In this document: piece after piece, positions 1-5,455 of the stretch
How positions within the stretch are numbered: the stretch's first letter is position 1
Layout: every line of letters starts with the position of its first letter
Assembly: GCA_030655795.1 (NCBI GenBank)
Contig: JAUSPJ010000192.1
Location: 1-5,455 of the forward strand
Length of the DNA stretch: 5,455 nucleotides
DNA from: Fidelibacterota bacterium
GTDB lineage: Bacteria > Fidelibacterota > UBA2242
Reading direction: 5' to 3'
The notes under the pieces: generated by a model
Seen by the model: the letters and a program-made list of their open reading frames with translations, nothing else
What the model was told of the DNA's origin: nothing
Database searches by the model: none
Made by a program: the position numbers and the translations under genes

Positions 1-339
1 CTTTATCAAAACCAGGGGAATGTAAAACTCTCAAAATCGGCCCTGGAAACCCTGTCAATTGTTGCCTATAAACAGCCAATTACCCGCGGTGATATTGACG
101 CCATCCGAGGGGTTAGTTCTTATTTAAAATCGCTACTTGAGAAAAACCTGATCGAAACAAAAGGCCGTCAGGAAGGTCCCGGAAGGCCGTTGCTTTACGG
201 AACCAGTTCTCATTTTCTTGAATATTTTGGATTGAACAGTCTTCAGGATCTCCCGAAATTAAAAGAGATCGAAGAAATAATGAATGTGGAAATCGAAGAT
301 GGTGATGAAGAAGAATACGACGGGAATCCGTCTGAATAG
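1..339 (+). CDS. scpB: Segregation and condensation protein B, C-terminal part (5' end outside window)
   Basis: ScpB is the small winged-helix subunit that works with the kleisin ScpA and the SMC ATPase to condense and segregate the chromosome in the cytoplasm. Frame 1 is open from the first base to TAG at 337-339, giving 112 residues. ScpB proteins are usually about 180-200 residues, so roughly the N-terminal 40% is missing upstream. Two family signatures are visible. The first is AYKQPITR..ID.IRGV (residues 22-38), from the second winged-helix domain. The second is GRQEGPGRPLLYGT (55-68), followed by FLEYFGL.SLQDLP (72-85). The last 20 or so residues are an acidic tail (EIEDGDEEEYDG), as is common in this family. 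The 3' end overlaps the start of the pseudouridine synthase gene in another frame, so the two are very likely co-transcribed and translationally coupled. ScpA would be expected just upstream, but it is not in view. Confidence 0.95.
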   Translation, partial: LYQNQGNVKLSKSALETLSIVAYKQPITRGDIDAIRGVSSYLKSLLEKNLIETKGRQEGPGRPLLYGTSSHFLEYFGLNSLQDLPKLKEIEEIMNVEIEDGDEEEYDGNPSE

Positions 340-1036
340 ATATCTCTCACTGTGCGGGATTGCCTCCCGCCGAAAATGTGAAGAGATGATTGAGGAAGAC
401 CGGATTGCAGTTAATGGTAAAATCGTAACGGATTTTTCCACATTTATCCAGGACAGTGATACTGTGACCCTGGATGGTGGAAAAATATCCCCTCAGCGAA
501 GTAATTACCTGTTATTGAATAAACCGAAAGCTGTGATTACAACATTGAGTGATGAACAGTGGCGAAAACATGTTGGGATGCTTTTGCCTAAAAATGTATT
601 TGTCAAACCGATCGGCCGTCTGGATAAGAACACGACCGGCGTTTTATTATTCACAAACGACGGTGAATTACACTATCGCCTGACTCATCCAAAATACCAA
701 ATCCCGCGGGTGTACCAGGTTGAGCTGGATAAGATGTACAGCGAGAAATTAAGCAGCATAATCGCTGCTGGTGTCCAGTTAAATTATCGTGAAACGGCAC
801 GGGGAAACGTGTTGTATGTCAGGCATATGAAAAAACACTCCGTCGTGACACTTGAACTGCGCGAAGGTCTTAACCGGGAAATCCACAGAATGTTTAAAGT
901 ATTGGGATACAAAGTGACTGACCTGGATCGAATCAGCTATGCCGGAATAAGCGCGGGAGCTGTAAAGCCCGGACAGTGGCGGTATCTGAATGTGGCTGAG
1001 GTGCGGAAATTAAAGGAATTATGCGGAATCATTTAG
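284..1036 (+). CDS. S4-domain 23S/16S rRNA pseudouridine synthase, RsuA/RluB/RluF family
   Basis: This enzyme isomerises a specific uridine in ribosomal RNA to pseudouridine. Counted from ATG 284 it is 250 residues. An N-terminal S4 RNA-binding domain lies at about residues 16-62 (RLNRYLSLCGIASRRKCEEMI, then IAVNGKIV). The catalytic domain follows, with GRLDKNTTGVLLFTNDGEL at 111-129; Asp114 is the expected nucleophile. RLTHPKY..PRVYQVELD (132-149) and the C-terminal EGLNREIHRMF (194-204) are also family motifs. The start is uncertain. ATG codons at 284, 299 and 305 are all in frame, and none has a clear ribosome-binding site. Family members usually begin a few residues before the RLNRYL motif, which favours 299 or 305. 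Any of these starts overlaps the scpB stop, by 35-56 bases. The neighbour scpB suggests an RluB-type protein (23S rRNA), but sequence alone does not separate RluB from RsuA or RluF, so no symbol is given. Small departures from the consensus are KPKAV instead of KPKGV, and L and H in the C-terminal motif where Arg is common. Confidence 0.9.
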   Translation: MWKSKMVMKKNTTGIRLNRYLSLCGIASRRKCEEMIEEDRIAVNGKIVTDFSTFIQDSDTVTLDGGKISPQRSNYLLLNKPKAVITTLSDEQWRKHVGMLLPKNVFVKPIGRLDKNTTGVLLFTNDGELHYRLTHPKYQIPRVYQVELDKMYSEKLSSIIAAGVQLNYRETARGNVLYVRHMKKHSVVTLELREGLNREIHRMFKVLGYKVTDLDRISYAGISAGAVKPGQWRYLNVAEVRKLKELCGII

Positions 1037-1090
1037 AAAAGGAAAGCATTTGTTTTTATCAGGTGAACAATTAAATTTACCGGTTATTTG

Positions 1091-1098
1091 AAAGGTGA
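1091..1098 (+). promoter_or_regulatory. Ribosome-binding site of cmk
   Basis: AAAGGTGA lies just ahead of ATG 1102, with the GG about 6 bases from the start codon. This fixes the cmk start. It also shows that the organism uses Shine-Dalgarno pairing, which most Bacteroidota do not. Confidence 0.75.
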
Positions 1099-1101
1099 GA
1101 T

Positions 1102-1770
1102 ATGGGAATGATTGTAGCAATAGACGGTCCGGCCGGTTCAGGAAAGAGCAGTACTGCCAAAGAGGTAGCCAGAAAATTGAATTTTACCTATGTTGATACC
1201 GGTGCAATGTACCGGGCCGCGACGTTAGCAACACTCCGGAAAAATATTGATATTGAAAACGATAAACTCATTACCCGGCTGGTCCGGAAATTGGATATAC
1301 AGTTTCGCTGGATTAATAATGTTCATCATACGTTTCTGGATAACGAAGATGTCTCCGATGCCATCCGAACATCTGCCGTTGCTGCAATGGTAAGTCCGGT
1401 AAGTGCGATTCCGGGAGTCAGGGTCGTCATGGCAGAACAGCAGCGGGCCATGGCGAAAAATGATAATATTGTAATGGAAGGTCGTGATATCGGAACAAAT
1501 GTATTTCCGAATGCCGATTTTAAGTTTTACATGGATGCGGATATTCATGTTCGGGCAAAGCGGCGTATCAACGATTACCGGAAAATCGGTCAGTCTCTGA
1601 CAATTGATGAAATAGTCAAAGAATTAAAAAAACGCGATAAGATTGACTCATCGCGTTCCTATTCACCGTTGAAAAAAGCGGAAGATGCGATTACGATTGA
1701 TACAAGCAATTTGAGTTTTCAGGAACAGGTTGATCAAATTGTATCGATTGTCCAGGAAAAACAAGAATGA
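1102..1770 (+). CDS. cmk: Cytidylate kinase ((d)CMP kinase)
   Basis: Cmk transfers a phosphate from ATP to CMP or dCMP to give CDP or dCDP, feeding RNA, DNA and phospholipid precursor pools in the cytoplasm. The protein is 222 residues, close to the roughly 225 usual for the bacterial enzyme. The Walker A loop is GPAGSGKSS (9-17). The CMP-binding signature DTGAMYR is at 32-38, and EGRDIGT at 126-132 is the highly conserved (d)CMP kinase motif. KFYMDADIHVRAKRR (141-155) leads into the lid region. RDKIDSSRSYSPL..AEDAITIDTS (178-202) is the typical C-terminal signature. All key residues appear intact. The ATG is well placed behind AAAGGTGA. The gene sits 53 bases upstream of rpsA, the same order as the classic cmk-rpsA pair of many bacteria. 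Some lineages carry ispH between the two; here there is none. The 65-base gap upstream shows no clear promoter or terminator, so read-through from the scpB side is likely. Confidence 0.97.
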   Translation: MGMIVAIDGPAGSGKSSTAKEVARKLNFTYVDTGAMYRAATLATLRKNIDIENDKLITRLVRKLDIQFRWINNVHHTFLDNEDVSDAIRTSAVAAMVSPVSAIPGVRVVMAEQQRAMAKNDNIVMEGRDIGTNVFPNADFKFYMDADIHVRAKRRINDYRKIGQSLTIDEIVKELKKRDKIDSSRSYSPLKKAEDAITIDTSNLSFQEQVDQIVSIVQEKQE

Positions 1771-1809
1771 ATCAAGAATAAAAATAAGTGAAATATTAAC
1801 CCAAAACCG

Positions 1810-1814
1810 AAGGA
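1810..1814 (+). promoter_or_regulatory. Ribosome-binding site of rpsA
   Basis: AAGGA, within GAAGGAA, lies 9 bases ahead of ATG 1824, a normal spacing. The 53-base gap between cmk and rpsA is otherwise A-rich. It has no hairpin or convincing promoter that I can see, so rpsA is probably transcribed at least partly from upstream. Confidence 0.65.
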
Positions 1815-1823
1815 ACTCGTTCC

Positions 1824-4187
1824 ATGACAGAAGAAAAGAAATTAACCCCTAACCCTTCAGAAGAGCTTGTTGAAAATACCGACGCTGAAGAAACCCCTGC
1901 CGAACTTGAAACTCCGGCTGAATCCGAAACACAGGAAGAAGTAGCCGTAGAAGAAGAGCAGGAAAAAATCAAAGAAGTCGACGATAATGCGACTATAGAA
2001 GAAACAGAGGAGGCTGCTGAGCCTGAAACTGAAGATGAACCTGAAACAGAAGCTATTGAAGCTCCGGTTGAAGCAGCCGAACCGATTGTTGAAAAACCAT
2101 TTAAAACAAACGATGATGGCGTACCATATAAAACGGAATTGATCAGCAGTGGTCCACTGTCCGAAGAAATTCGTGTGTTTGAATTAAAAGACTTAAATAA
2201 AATCCAAAAAGATGTGGATGAAGAACAGCGAAAAATCTACGAAAGTTCGCTCCGGGACATCTCACAGGAACAGCGGGTCATTGGAACTATCGTTACGGTA
2301 AATGAAAATGAAATATTGATGGATGTCGGTTTTAAATCCGAAGGCGTTATTTCACGGGATGAATTTGAAGAAGGCGAAGGCCCGAAAGTCGGTGACCAGA
2401 TTGAAGTGTTTGTCGACGTTCTTGAAGATGAAAACGGTCAAATGATTCTCTCCAAGAAAAAAGCCGACTTTATGCGAGTCTGGGAGAGAGTTCGGGATAT
2501 TCACGATACTGCTGAGACGATTGAAGGACGCATTACCAACCGGATTAAAGGCGGTATGGTGGTTGATATCATGGGAATCGATGCATTCCTGCCCGGCTCT
2601 CAAATTGATATTCGTCCGGTTACGGATTTTGATTCCTACGTTGGAAAAACATTCGAATTCCGGATTGTGAAATTGAATGAGCTGCGGAAAAATATCGTAC
2701 TCAGCCGCAAAGAAATCCTTGAAGAGAGCATGAAAGAAAAACGTGACGACCTGCTTTCAAAGATTAAAGTAGGCGATGTTCTCAAAGGACGTGTGAAAAA
2801 TATTACGGACTTTGGTGTGTTTATCGATCTGGGTGGCCTGGACGGACTGCTCCACATTACTGACCTTTCCTGGGGACGTGTAAATCATCCGAAGGAAGTT
2901 GTTGGAATGGATGATGAACTTACTGTCAAGGTTATCGATTACGACTCCGATAAACAGCGAGTATCGCTTGGATTGAAGCAGTTGACGCCGCATCCTTGGG
3001 AAGGTATTGAAGAGCGGTATCCGATTGATTCCATTGTAAAAGGTAAAGTTGTAAATATTGCCAATTATGGTGTTTTTGTTGAACTGGAAAAGGGCGTAGA
3101 AGGCCTGATTCATATATCGGAAATTTCGTGGACTCAGCATATCAAACATCCATCTGAAGTGTTTAGTCTGGGTGAAGAGATTGAAGCGAAAGTGCTAAAT
3201 ATCGATGGTGAAGAGCGGAAAATCTCACTCGGATTTAAGCAGCTGGAACCGGATCCATGGGAAACGATCGAGCAGACCTATGTTCCTAACTCAACTTACA
3301 AAGGTATTGTCCGCAATCTGACTCCCTATGGTGTTTTTGTTGAATTGCAGGAAGGTATCGATGGATTTGTGCATATTTCCGATCTTTCGTGGACCCGGAA
3401 AATCCGTCATCCGCGTGAAATTATAAAGCGTGGGGATGAAATTGATGTTCGGATTCTGGAAGTATCCAAGGAAAACCGTAAGATTACCCTTGGCGTAAAA
3501 CAGGCTGAAACAGATCCTTGGCCAATGATTGAAGGAATTTATACCGAAGGTTCTATTGTTGAAGGTGAAGTGGCCAAGATTACCGAAAAAGTCATTGTTG
3601 TTAATCTGGAACACGATGTAGACGCAATCGTTCCAATTGGACAGATGCCCAAAAAAGACCGGAACGACGTCAGTAAAGCGATCAGTGTCGGTGAAAAACT
3701 TCAGCTTAAGGTTCTGGAAGTAAACAAAAACGAAAAACGAATTGTCCTTTCCAGGGATCAGGCAATTCCTAAAGAGCCCAAAAACGATGCTGAAGCTTAC
3801 ATGCTGCAGCAAACCAATCTTTCTGACAAAATTGAGATTCCCGATGAAATCCGGAAAAAAATCGCAAAGTCAGAAAAGGCAAAAAAAGTGGTAGAAACGG
3901 TTGTAAAGGAAAAAGCCCCTAAAAAGGCGTCTAAGAAGAAAATAACTCTGGAAACTGAAGAACCTGCCGCAGAAGTCGAAAAAGAAACCGAAACCAAACC
4001 GGCGCCGAAAAAAAGGACGAAAAAAAGGACGAAAAAAGCAGAACCGGAAACCGAAGAAGACGCAGGTACCGAAAAGAAAACAGTTAAGAAAGCCGCACCG
4101 AAGAAGACTGCTGCCAAGAAAACAAGCAAAAAGGCCAAAAAACCTGAAGAACAAGATGAATCAGATAAACCAGAGGAAGCAAAGTAA
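1824..4187 (+). CDS. rpsA: 30S ribosomal protein S1, six S1 domains with long charged N- and C-terminal tails
   Basis: S1 binds mRNA on the small ribosomal subunit and helps initiation on structured or weak leaders. This version is 787 residues, against 557 in E. coli. Six S1 (OB-fold) domains can be placed at about 148-212, 230-296, 316-385, 402-473, 489-560 and 576-645. Domain 2 carries FLPGSQIDIRPV (255-266). Domains 3-5 show the strongest consensus: FGVFIDLGGLDGLLHITDLSW (330-350), YGVFVELEKGVEGLIHISEISW (415-436) and YGVFVELQEGIDGFVHISDLSW (502-523). Each of these three domains is followed by a QL/QA..DPW or QLTPHPW linker. Domains 1 and 6 are more divergent, as is usual. The extra length comes from two tails. 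Residues 1 to about 91 are Glu/Pro/Ala/Thr-rich and strongly acidic. Residues from about 681 to the end alternate Lys/Ala blocks with acidic blocks. Both tails are probably disordered. The QLTPHPW wording and long tails recall FCB-group S1 proteins, from memory. The ATG has a good ribosome-binding site, and a strong terminator follows the gene. Confidence 0.96.
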   Translation: MTEEKKLTPNPSEELVENTDAEETPAELETPAESETQEEVAVEEEQEKIKEVDDNATIEETEEAAEPETEDEPETEAIEAPVEAAEPIVEKPFKTNDDGVPYKTELISSGPLSEEIRVFELKDLNKIQKDVDEEQRKIYESSLRDISQEQRVIGTIVTVNENEILMDVGFKSEGVISRDEFEEGEGPKVGDQIEVFVDVLEDENGQMILSKKKADFMRVWERVRDIHDTAETIEGRITNRIKGGMVVDIMGIDAFLPGSQIDIRPVTDFDSYVGKTFEFRIVKLNELRKNIVLSRKEILEESMKEKRDDLLSKIKVGDVLKGRVKNITDFGVFIDLGGLDGLLHITDLSWGRVNHPKEVVGMDDELTVKVIDYDSDKQRVSLGLKQLTPHPWEGIEERYPIDSIVKGKVVNIANYGVFVELEKGVEGLIHISEISWTQHIKHPSEVFSLGEEIEAKVLNIDGEERKISLGFKQLEPDPWETIEQTYVPNSTYKGIVRNLTPYGVFVELQEGIDGFVHISDLSWTRKIRHPREIIKRGDEIDVRILEVSKENRKITLGVKQAETDPWPMIEGIYTEGSIVEGEVAKITEKVIVVNLEHDVDAIVPIGQMPKKDRNDVSKAISVGEKLQLKVLEVNKNEKRIVLSRDQAIPKEPKNDAEAYMLQQTNLSDKIEIPDEIRKKIAKSEKAKKVVETVVKEKAPKKASKKKITLETEEPAAEVEKETETKPAPKKRTKKRTKKAEPETEEDAGTEKKTVKKAAPKKTAAKKTSKKAKKPEEQDESDKPEEAK
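2265..3758 (+). repeat. Six diverged tandem S1-domain repeats within rpsA
   Basis: The core of rpsA is made of about six units of roughly 70-86 codons each. Domains 4 and 5 still share an identical 18-base stretch (TATGGTGTTTTTGTTGAA) at 3066-3083 and 3327-3344. That stretch encodes YGVFVE, the start of the RNA-binding OB-fold strands. This is normal family architecture, not a recent duplication. Confidence 0.8.
4007..4030 (+). repeat. Perfect 12-base tandem repeat with A7 runs in the rpsA tail
   Basis: The unit GAAAAAAAGGAC occurs twice back to back (4007-4018 and 4019-4030), followed by a partial third copy (GAAAAAAG). It encodes the basic KKRTKKRTKK block. The unit is a multiple of three, so gain or loss of a copy keeps the frame. 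Slippage within an A7 run would instead shift it. Confidence 0.85.
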
Positions 4188-4226
4188 ACAACGCTTCATA
4201 GCGGTTATCTTAGCGTAAAATCAAAT

Positions 4227-4263
4227 ATAGGGGCTTGATATTAACGAGCCCCTATGTTATTTT
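4227..4263 (+). terminator. Rho-independent terminator after rpsA
   Basis: ATAGGGGCT at 4227-4235 pairs perfectly with AGCCCCTAT at 4247-4255. A T·G and a G-C pair extend the stem inward, giving an 11-base-pair, GC-rich stem closed by a 7-base loop (ATATTAA). A T-rich tract (TTATTTT, 4257-4263) follows immediately. The hairpin begins 39 bases after the rpsA stop and closes the scpB-rpsA transcription block. Confidence 0.88.
4235..4263 (+). promoter_or_regulatory. Candidate sigma-70-type promoter for ybbR-tsaD, overlapping the terminator
   Basis: TTGATA (4235-4240, 5 of 6 matches to TTGACA) is followed after 17 bases by TATTTT (4258-4263, 4 of 6 matches to TATAAT). Transcription would begin near 4270, leaving a leader of about 30 bases before ATG 4301. 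A promoter is needed somewhere here because the terminator isolates the downstream genes. Both boxes lie inside the terminator and its T-tract, so the match may be chance in AT-rich DNA. Confidence 0.25.
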
Positions 4264-4300
4264 CAGACGTTAATTCTTTAATTTTGGATTGGAAAAAAAT

Positions 4301-5299
4301 ATGGCCGATGAATCTATCTTTATTAAAATTGGTCGTCAGTTTATTAATTGGTTTCTGAAAAATACCCGGATTAAAATCGGGATATTAATACTGGCAGTAA
4401 TCATATGGTTCTTTACGGTTCTTGGTAATCACTATACCTATACCATTAATACGCCCCTGGAGATCATCAACATTGAAGAAGGAAAAACACTAAAAGAAAA
4501 AATTCCCAGCTATATTCAGGCAAACTTTTCCGGAAGAGGGGTCGATCTGTTTTATCTGCTGACCACACGTAAATATGCATTTAAGTTTGTACTTGATCTG
4601 GAATCCATCCGCTGGTATTATGTTTATAACCTGAATGATTATTACTCGGAGAATGCTGAAAAAATAATTATTCCACGTAATGTAAATGTCACATTCAATC
4701 ATATTGTATATCCGGAATCACTTCGGGTTGAGCTGGATCGTCTGGATATGTTACGTGTGCCTGTCCGCTTGCGTACCGATATAAAGACAGCCCCCGGATA
4801 TATAACCGTAAAAAAACCGGTTATTGTTCCGGACAGTGTGTTATTGAGTGGCCCCCGGACCTATATGAAAAAATATAAGGAAGTATTTACAGAGCCGTTT
4901 CAAAAGAGTTCGGTTGTTGCACCCGTAGAAATTGACCTCGGTCTGGAAATTCCGGTTAAAGATAATATTCAGGCAAATGCCAATAAAGTTCATTTCTACC
5001 AGTCAGTCGAACAGATTGGCGAGCAGACTGTGACCAATATTCCGGTTCGTCTGATTGGCGTCCCCGGCCGAACAAATGTCGAACTGAGTCCTTCGGAAAT
5101 ATCGTTAATGGTTTCCTCTGCAATCAGCCAGCTGACTACCATTCAGCCGGACGATATCAATGTTTATTTCAATTTTAAAGAGAATTGGAAATACGGTGAA
5201 ACTTATTACGTTCCGACCGTGGAATTGCCGGAGGGTGTATTGAGCTGGAGTAATATGACGCCACGAAGAATTGAAGTTCGGATCGTACGGGAAAGATAG
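4301..5299 (+). CDS. Membrane-anchored YbbR-repeat protein (CdaR-like)
   Basis: The protein has 332 residues from ATG 4301. A TTG start at 4289 would add four residues, but ATG is preferred because GGAA lies about 6 bases ahead of it. One membrane segment is visible at residues 24-42 (IKIGILILAVIIWFFTVLG). It follows a short, basic N-terminus, so the rest is probably outside the cytoplasmic membrane. The remainder reads as about three YbbR-type beta-rich repeats, at roughly 44-147, 150-240 and 244-330. The second is the clearest: VPVRLRTDIKTAPGYITV, then VIVPDSVLLSGPRTYM, then a VFTEPF strand. In Firmicutes, YbbR proteins (CdaR) bind and regulate the diadenylate cyclase CdaA. No cdaA gene is adjacent here, so that role is inference only, and no symbol is given. 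The gene is separated from rpsA by a terminator and abuts tsaD directly, so those two probably form an operon. Confidence 0.82.
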   Translation: MADESIFIKIGRQFINWFLKNTRIKIGILILAVIIWFFTVLGNHYTYTINTPLEIINIEEGKTLKEKIPSYIQANFSGRGVDLFYLLTTRKYAFKFVLDLESIRWYYVYNLNDYYSENAEKIIIPRNVNVTFNHIVYPESLRVELDRLDMLRVPVRLRTDIKTAPGYITVKKPVIVPDSVLLSGPRTYMKKYKEVFTEPFQKSSVVAPVEIDLGLEIPVKDNIQANANKVHFYQSVEQIGEQTVTNIPVRLIGVPGRTNVELSPSEISLMVSSAISQLTTIQPDDINVYFNFKENWKYGETYYVPTVELPEGVLSWSNMTPRRIEVRIVRER

Positions 5300-5455
5300 A
5301 TGAAAATACTTGGAATTGAAACGTCTTGCGACGAAACCGCAGTCGCTGTTTTAGATGATACAACTGTTTTGGTAAATCTCGTAAGTTCACAGTTGTTGCA
5401 TCAGCAATATGGCGGTGTTGTGCCCGAAGTCGCCTCCAGAGAACACATGCGCATT
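5300..5455 (+). CDS. tsaD: tRNA N6-threonylcarbamoyladenosine synthesis protein TsaD, N-terminal part (3' end outside window)
   Basis: TsaD, with TsaB and TsaE, transfers the threonylcarbamoyl group from threonylcarbamoyl-AMP to A37 of tRNAs that read ANN codons. Fifty-two residues are visible, against about 340 for the whole protein. They start with MKILGIETSCDETAVAVLDD, the near-universal N-terminus of the family (ASKHA ATPase fold, phosphate 1 loop). QYGGVVPEVASREHMR (residues 36-51) is the next conserved block. The metal-binding histidines lie further on, outside the window. The ATG begins on the base directly after the ybbR stop codon, and GGGAAAG within the end of ybbR (5288-5294 or so) can serve as ribosome-binding site. 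This spacing suggests translational coupling with ybbR. Confidence 0.96.
   Translation, partial: MKILGIETSCDETAVAVLDDTTVLVNLVSSQLLHQQYGGVVPEVASREHMRI

Noticed and set aside
1050..1077. Possible promoter ahead of cmk (TTGTTT, 16 bases, TAAATT)
   Set aside because: Only 4 of 6 matches in each box, in AT-rich intergenic DNA; this is expected by chance, and read-through from the upstream genes is sufficient.
2352..3812. Reverse-strand open frames across the S1 domains
   Set aside because: They lie opposite a well-conserved gene, have no family resemblance, and their existence follows from rpsA codon use.
3797..4154. Long reverse-strand open frames with Phe-rich products opposite the rpsA tail
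   Set aside because: They are shadows of the Lys- and Glu-rich codons (AAA, AAG, GAA) on the + strand, which read as TTT, CTT and TTC in reverse. They have no ribosome-binding site or recognisable domain.
4191..4216. Small hairpin ACGCTTCATAGCG and flanking AGCGT just after the rpsA stop
   Set aside because: The stem is only 4-5 base pairs with no T-tract; the strong hairpin at 4227-4255 explains termination.
4279..4286. TAATTTTG, matching the Bacteroidota -7 promoter element TAnnTTTG
   Set aside because: No TTG element at the needed distance upstream, it would leave only a few bases of leader before ATG 4301, and the ribosome-binding sites in this window argue against typical Bacteroidota.
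4289..4300. TTG start adding four residues to the YbbR protein
   Set aside because: ATG 4301 has a better-placed GGAA upstream and gives a normal N-terminus; the extension has no supporting feature.

Overview
The window is an ordinary, densely packed bacterial housekeeping segment. All six genes lie on the + strand, and it holds no mobile element, CRISPR array, tRNA or rRNA that I can recognise. Base composition is moderately AT-rich. Ribosome-binding sites with a GGA/AGG core precede cmk and rpsA, which argues against a typical member of the Bacteroidota, where such sites are mostly missing. The S1 protein has wording that I associate with the wider Fibrobacteres-Chlorobi-Bacteroidetes (FCB) group, such as QLTPHPW after the third S1 domain. 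It also has long acidic and basic tails. My best guess is an uncultured or marine FCB-type lineage, for example near Marinimicrobia, Balneolota, Ignavibacteria or Calditrichota. This is inference and low in confidence.

Layout. 1-339 is the 3' end of scpB (chromosome condensation). It overlaps the start of an S4-domain pseudouridine synthase of the RsuA/RluB/RluF family, which ends at 1036. After a 65-base gap comes cmk (CMP kinase, 1102-1770), and after a 53-base gap rpsA (ribosomal protein S1, 1824-4187). A strong hairpin terminator at 4227-4263 closes this block. A second unit follows: a membrane-anchored YbbR-repeat protein (best start 4301, to 5299), then tsaD, whose ATG begins on the base after the ybbR stop codon and which runs off the window at 5455.

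How the genes fit together. The first block joins two widely conserved pairs: scpB with a pseudouridine synthase, and cmk with rpsA. It links chromosome segregation, rRNA modification, nucleotide supply and translation, all growth-related functions. The second block pairs an envelope-anchored YbbR protein with the tRNA t6A synthesis enzyme TsaD. No diadenylate cyclase gene is next to ybbR, although that is its usual partner in Firmicutes.

I found no convincing new biological system. The points most worth a second look are the unusually long charged tails of S1, a slippage-prone A-rich tandem repeat inside its tail, the ybbR-tsaD pairing without cdaA, and a possible promoter embedded in the rpsA terminator.
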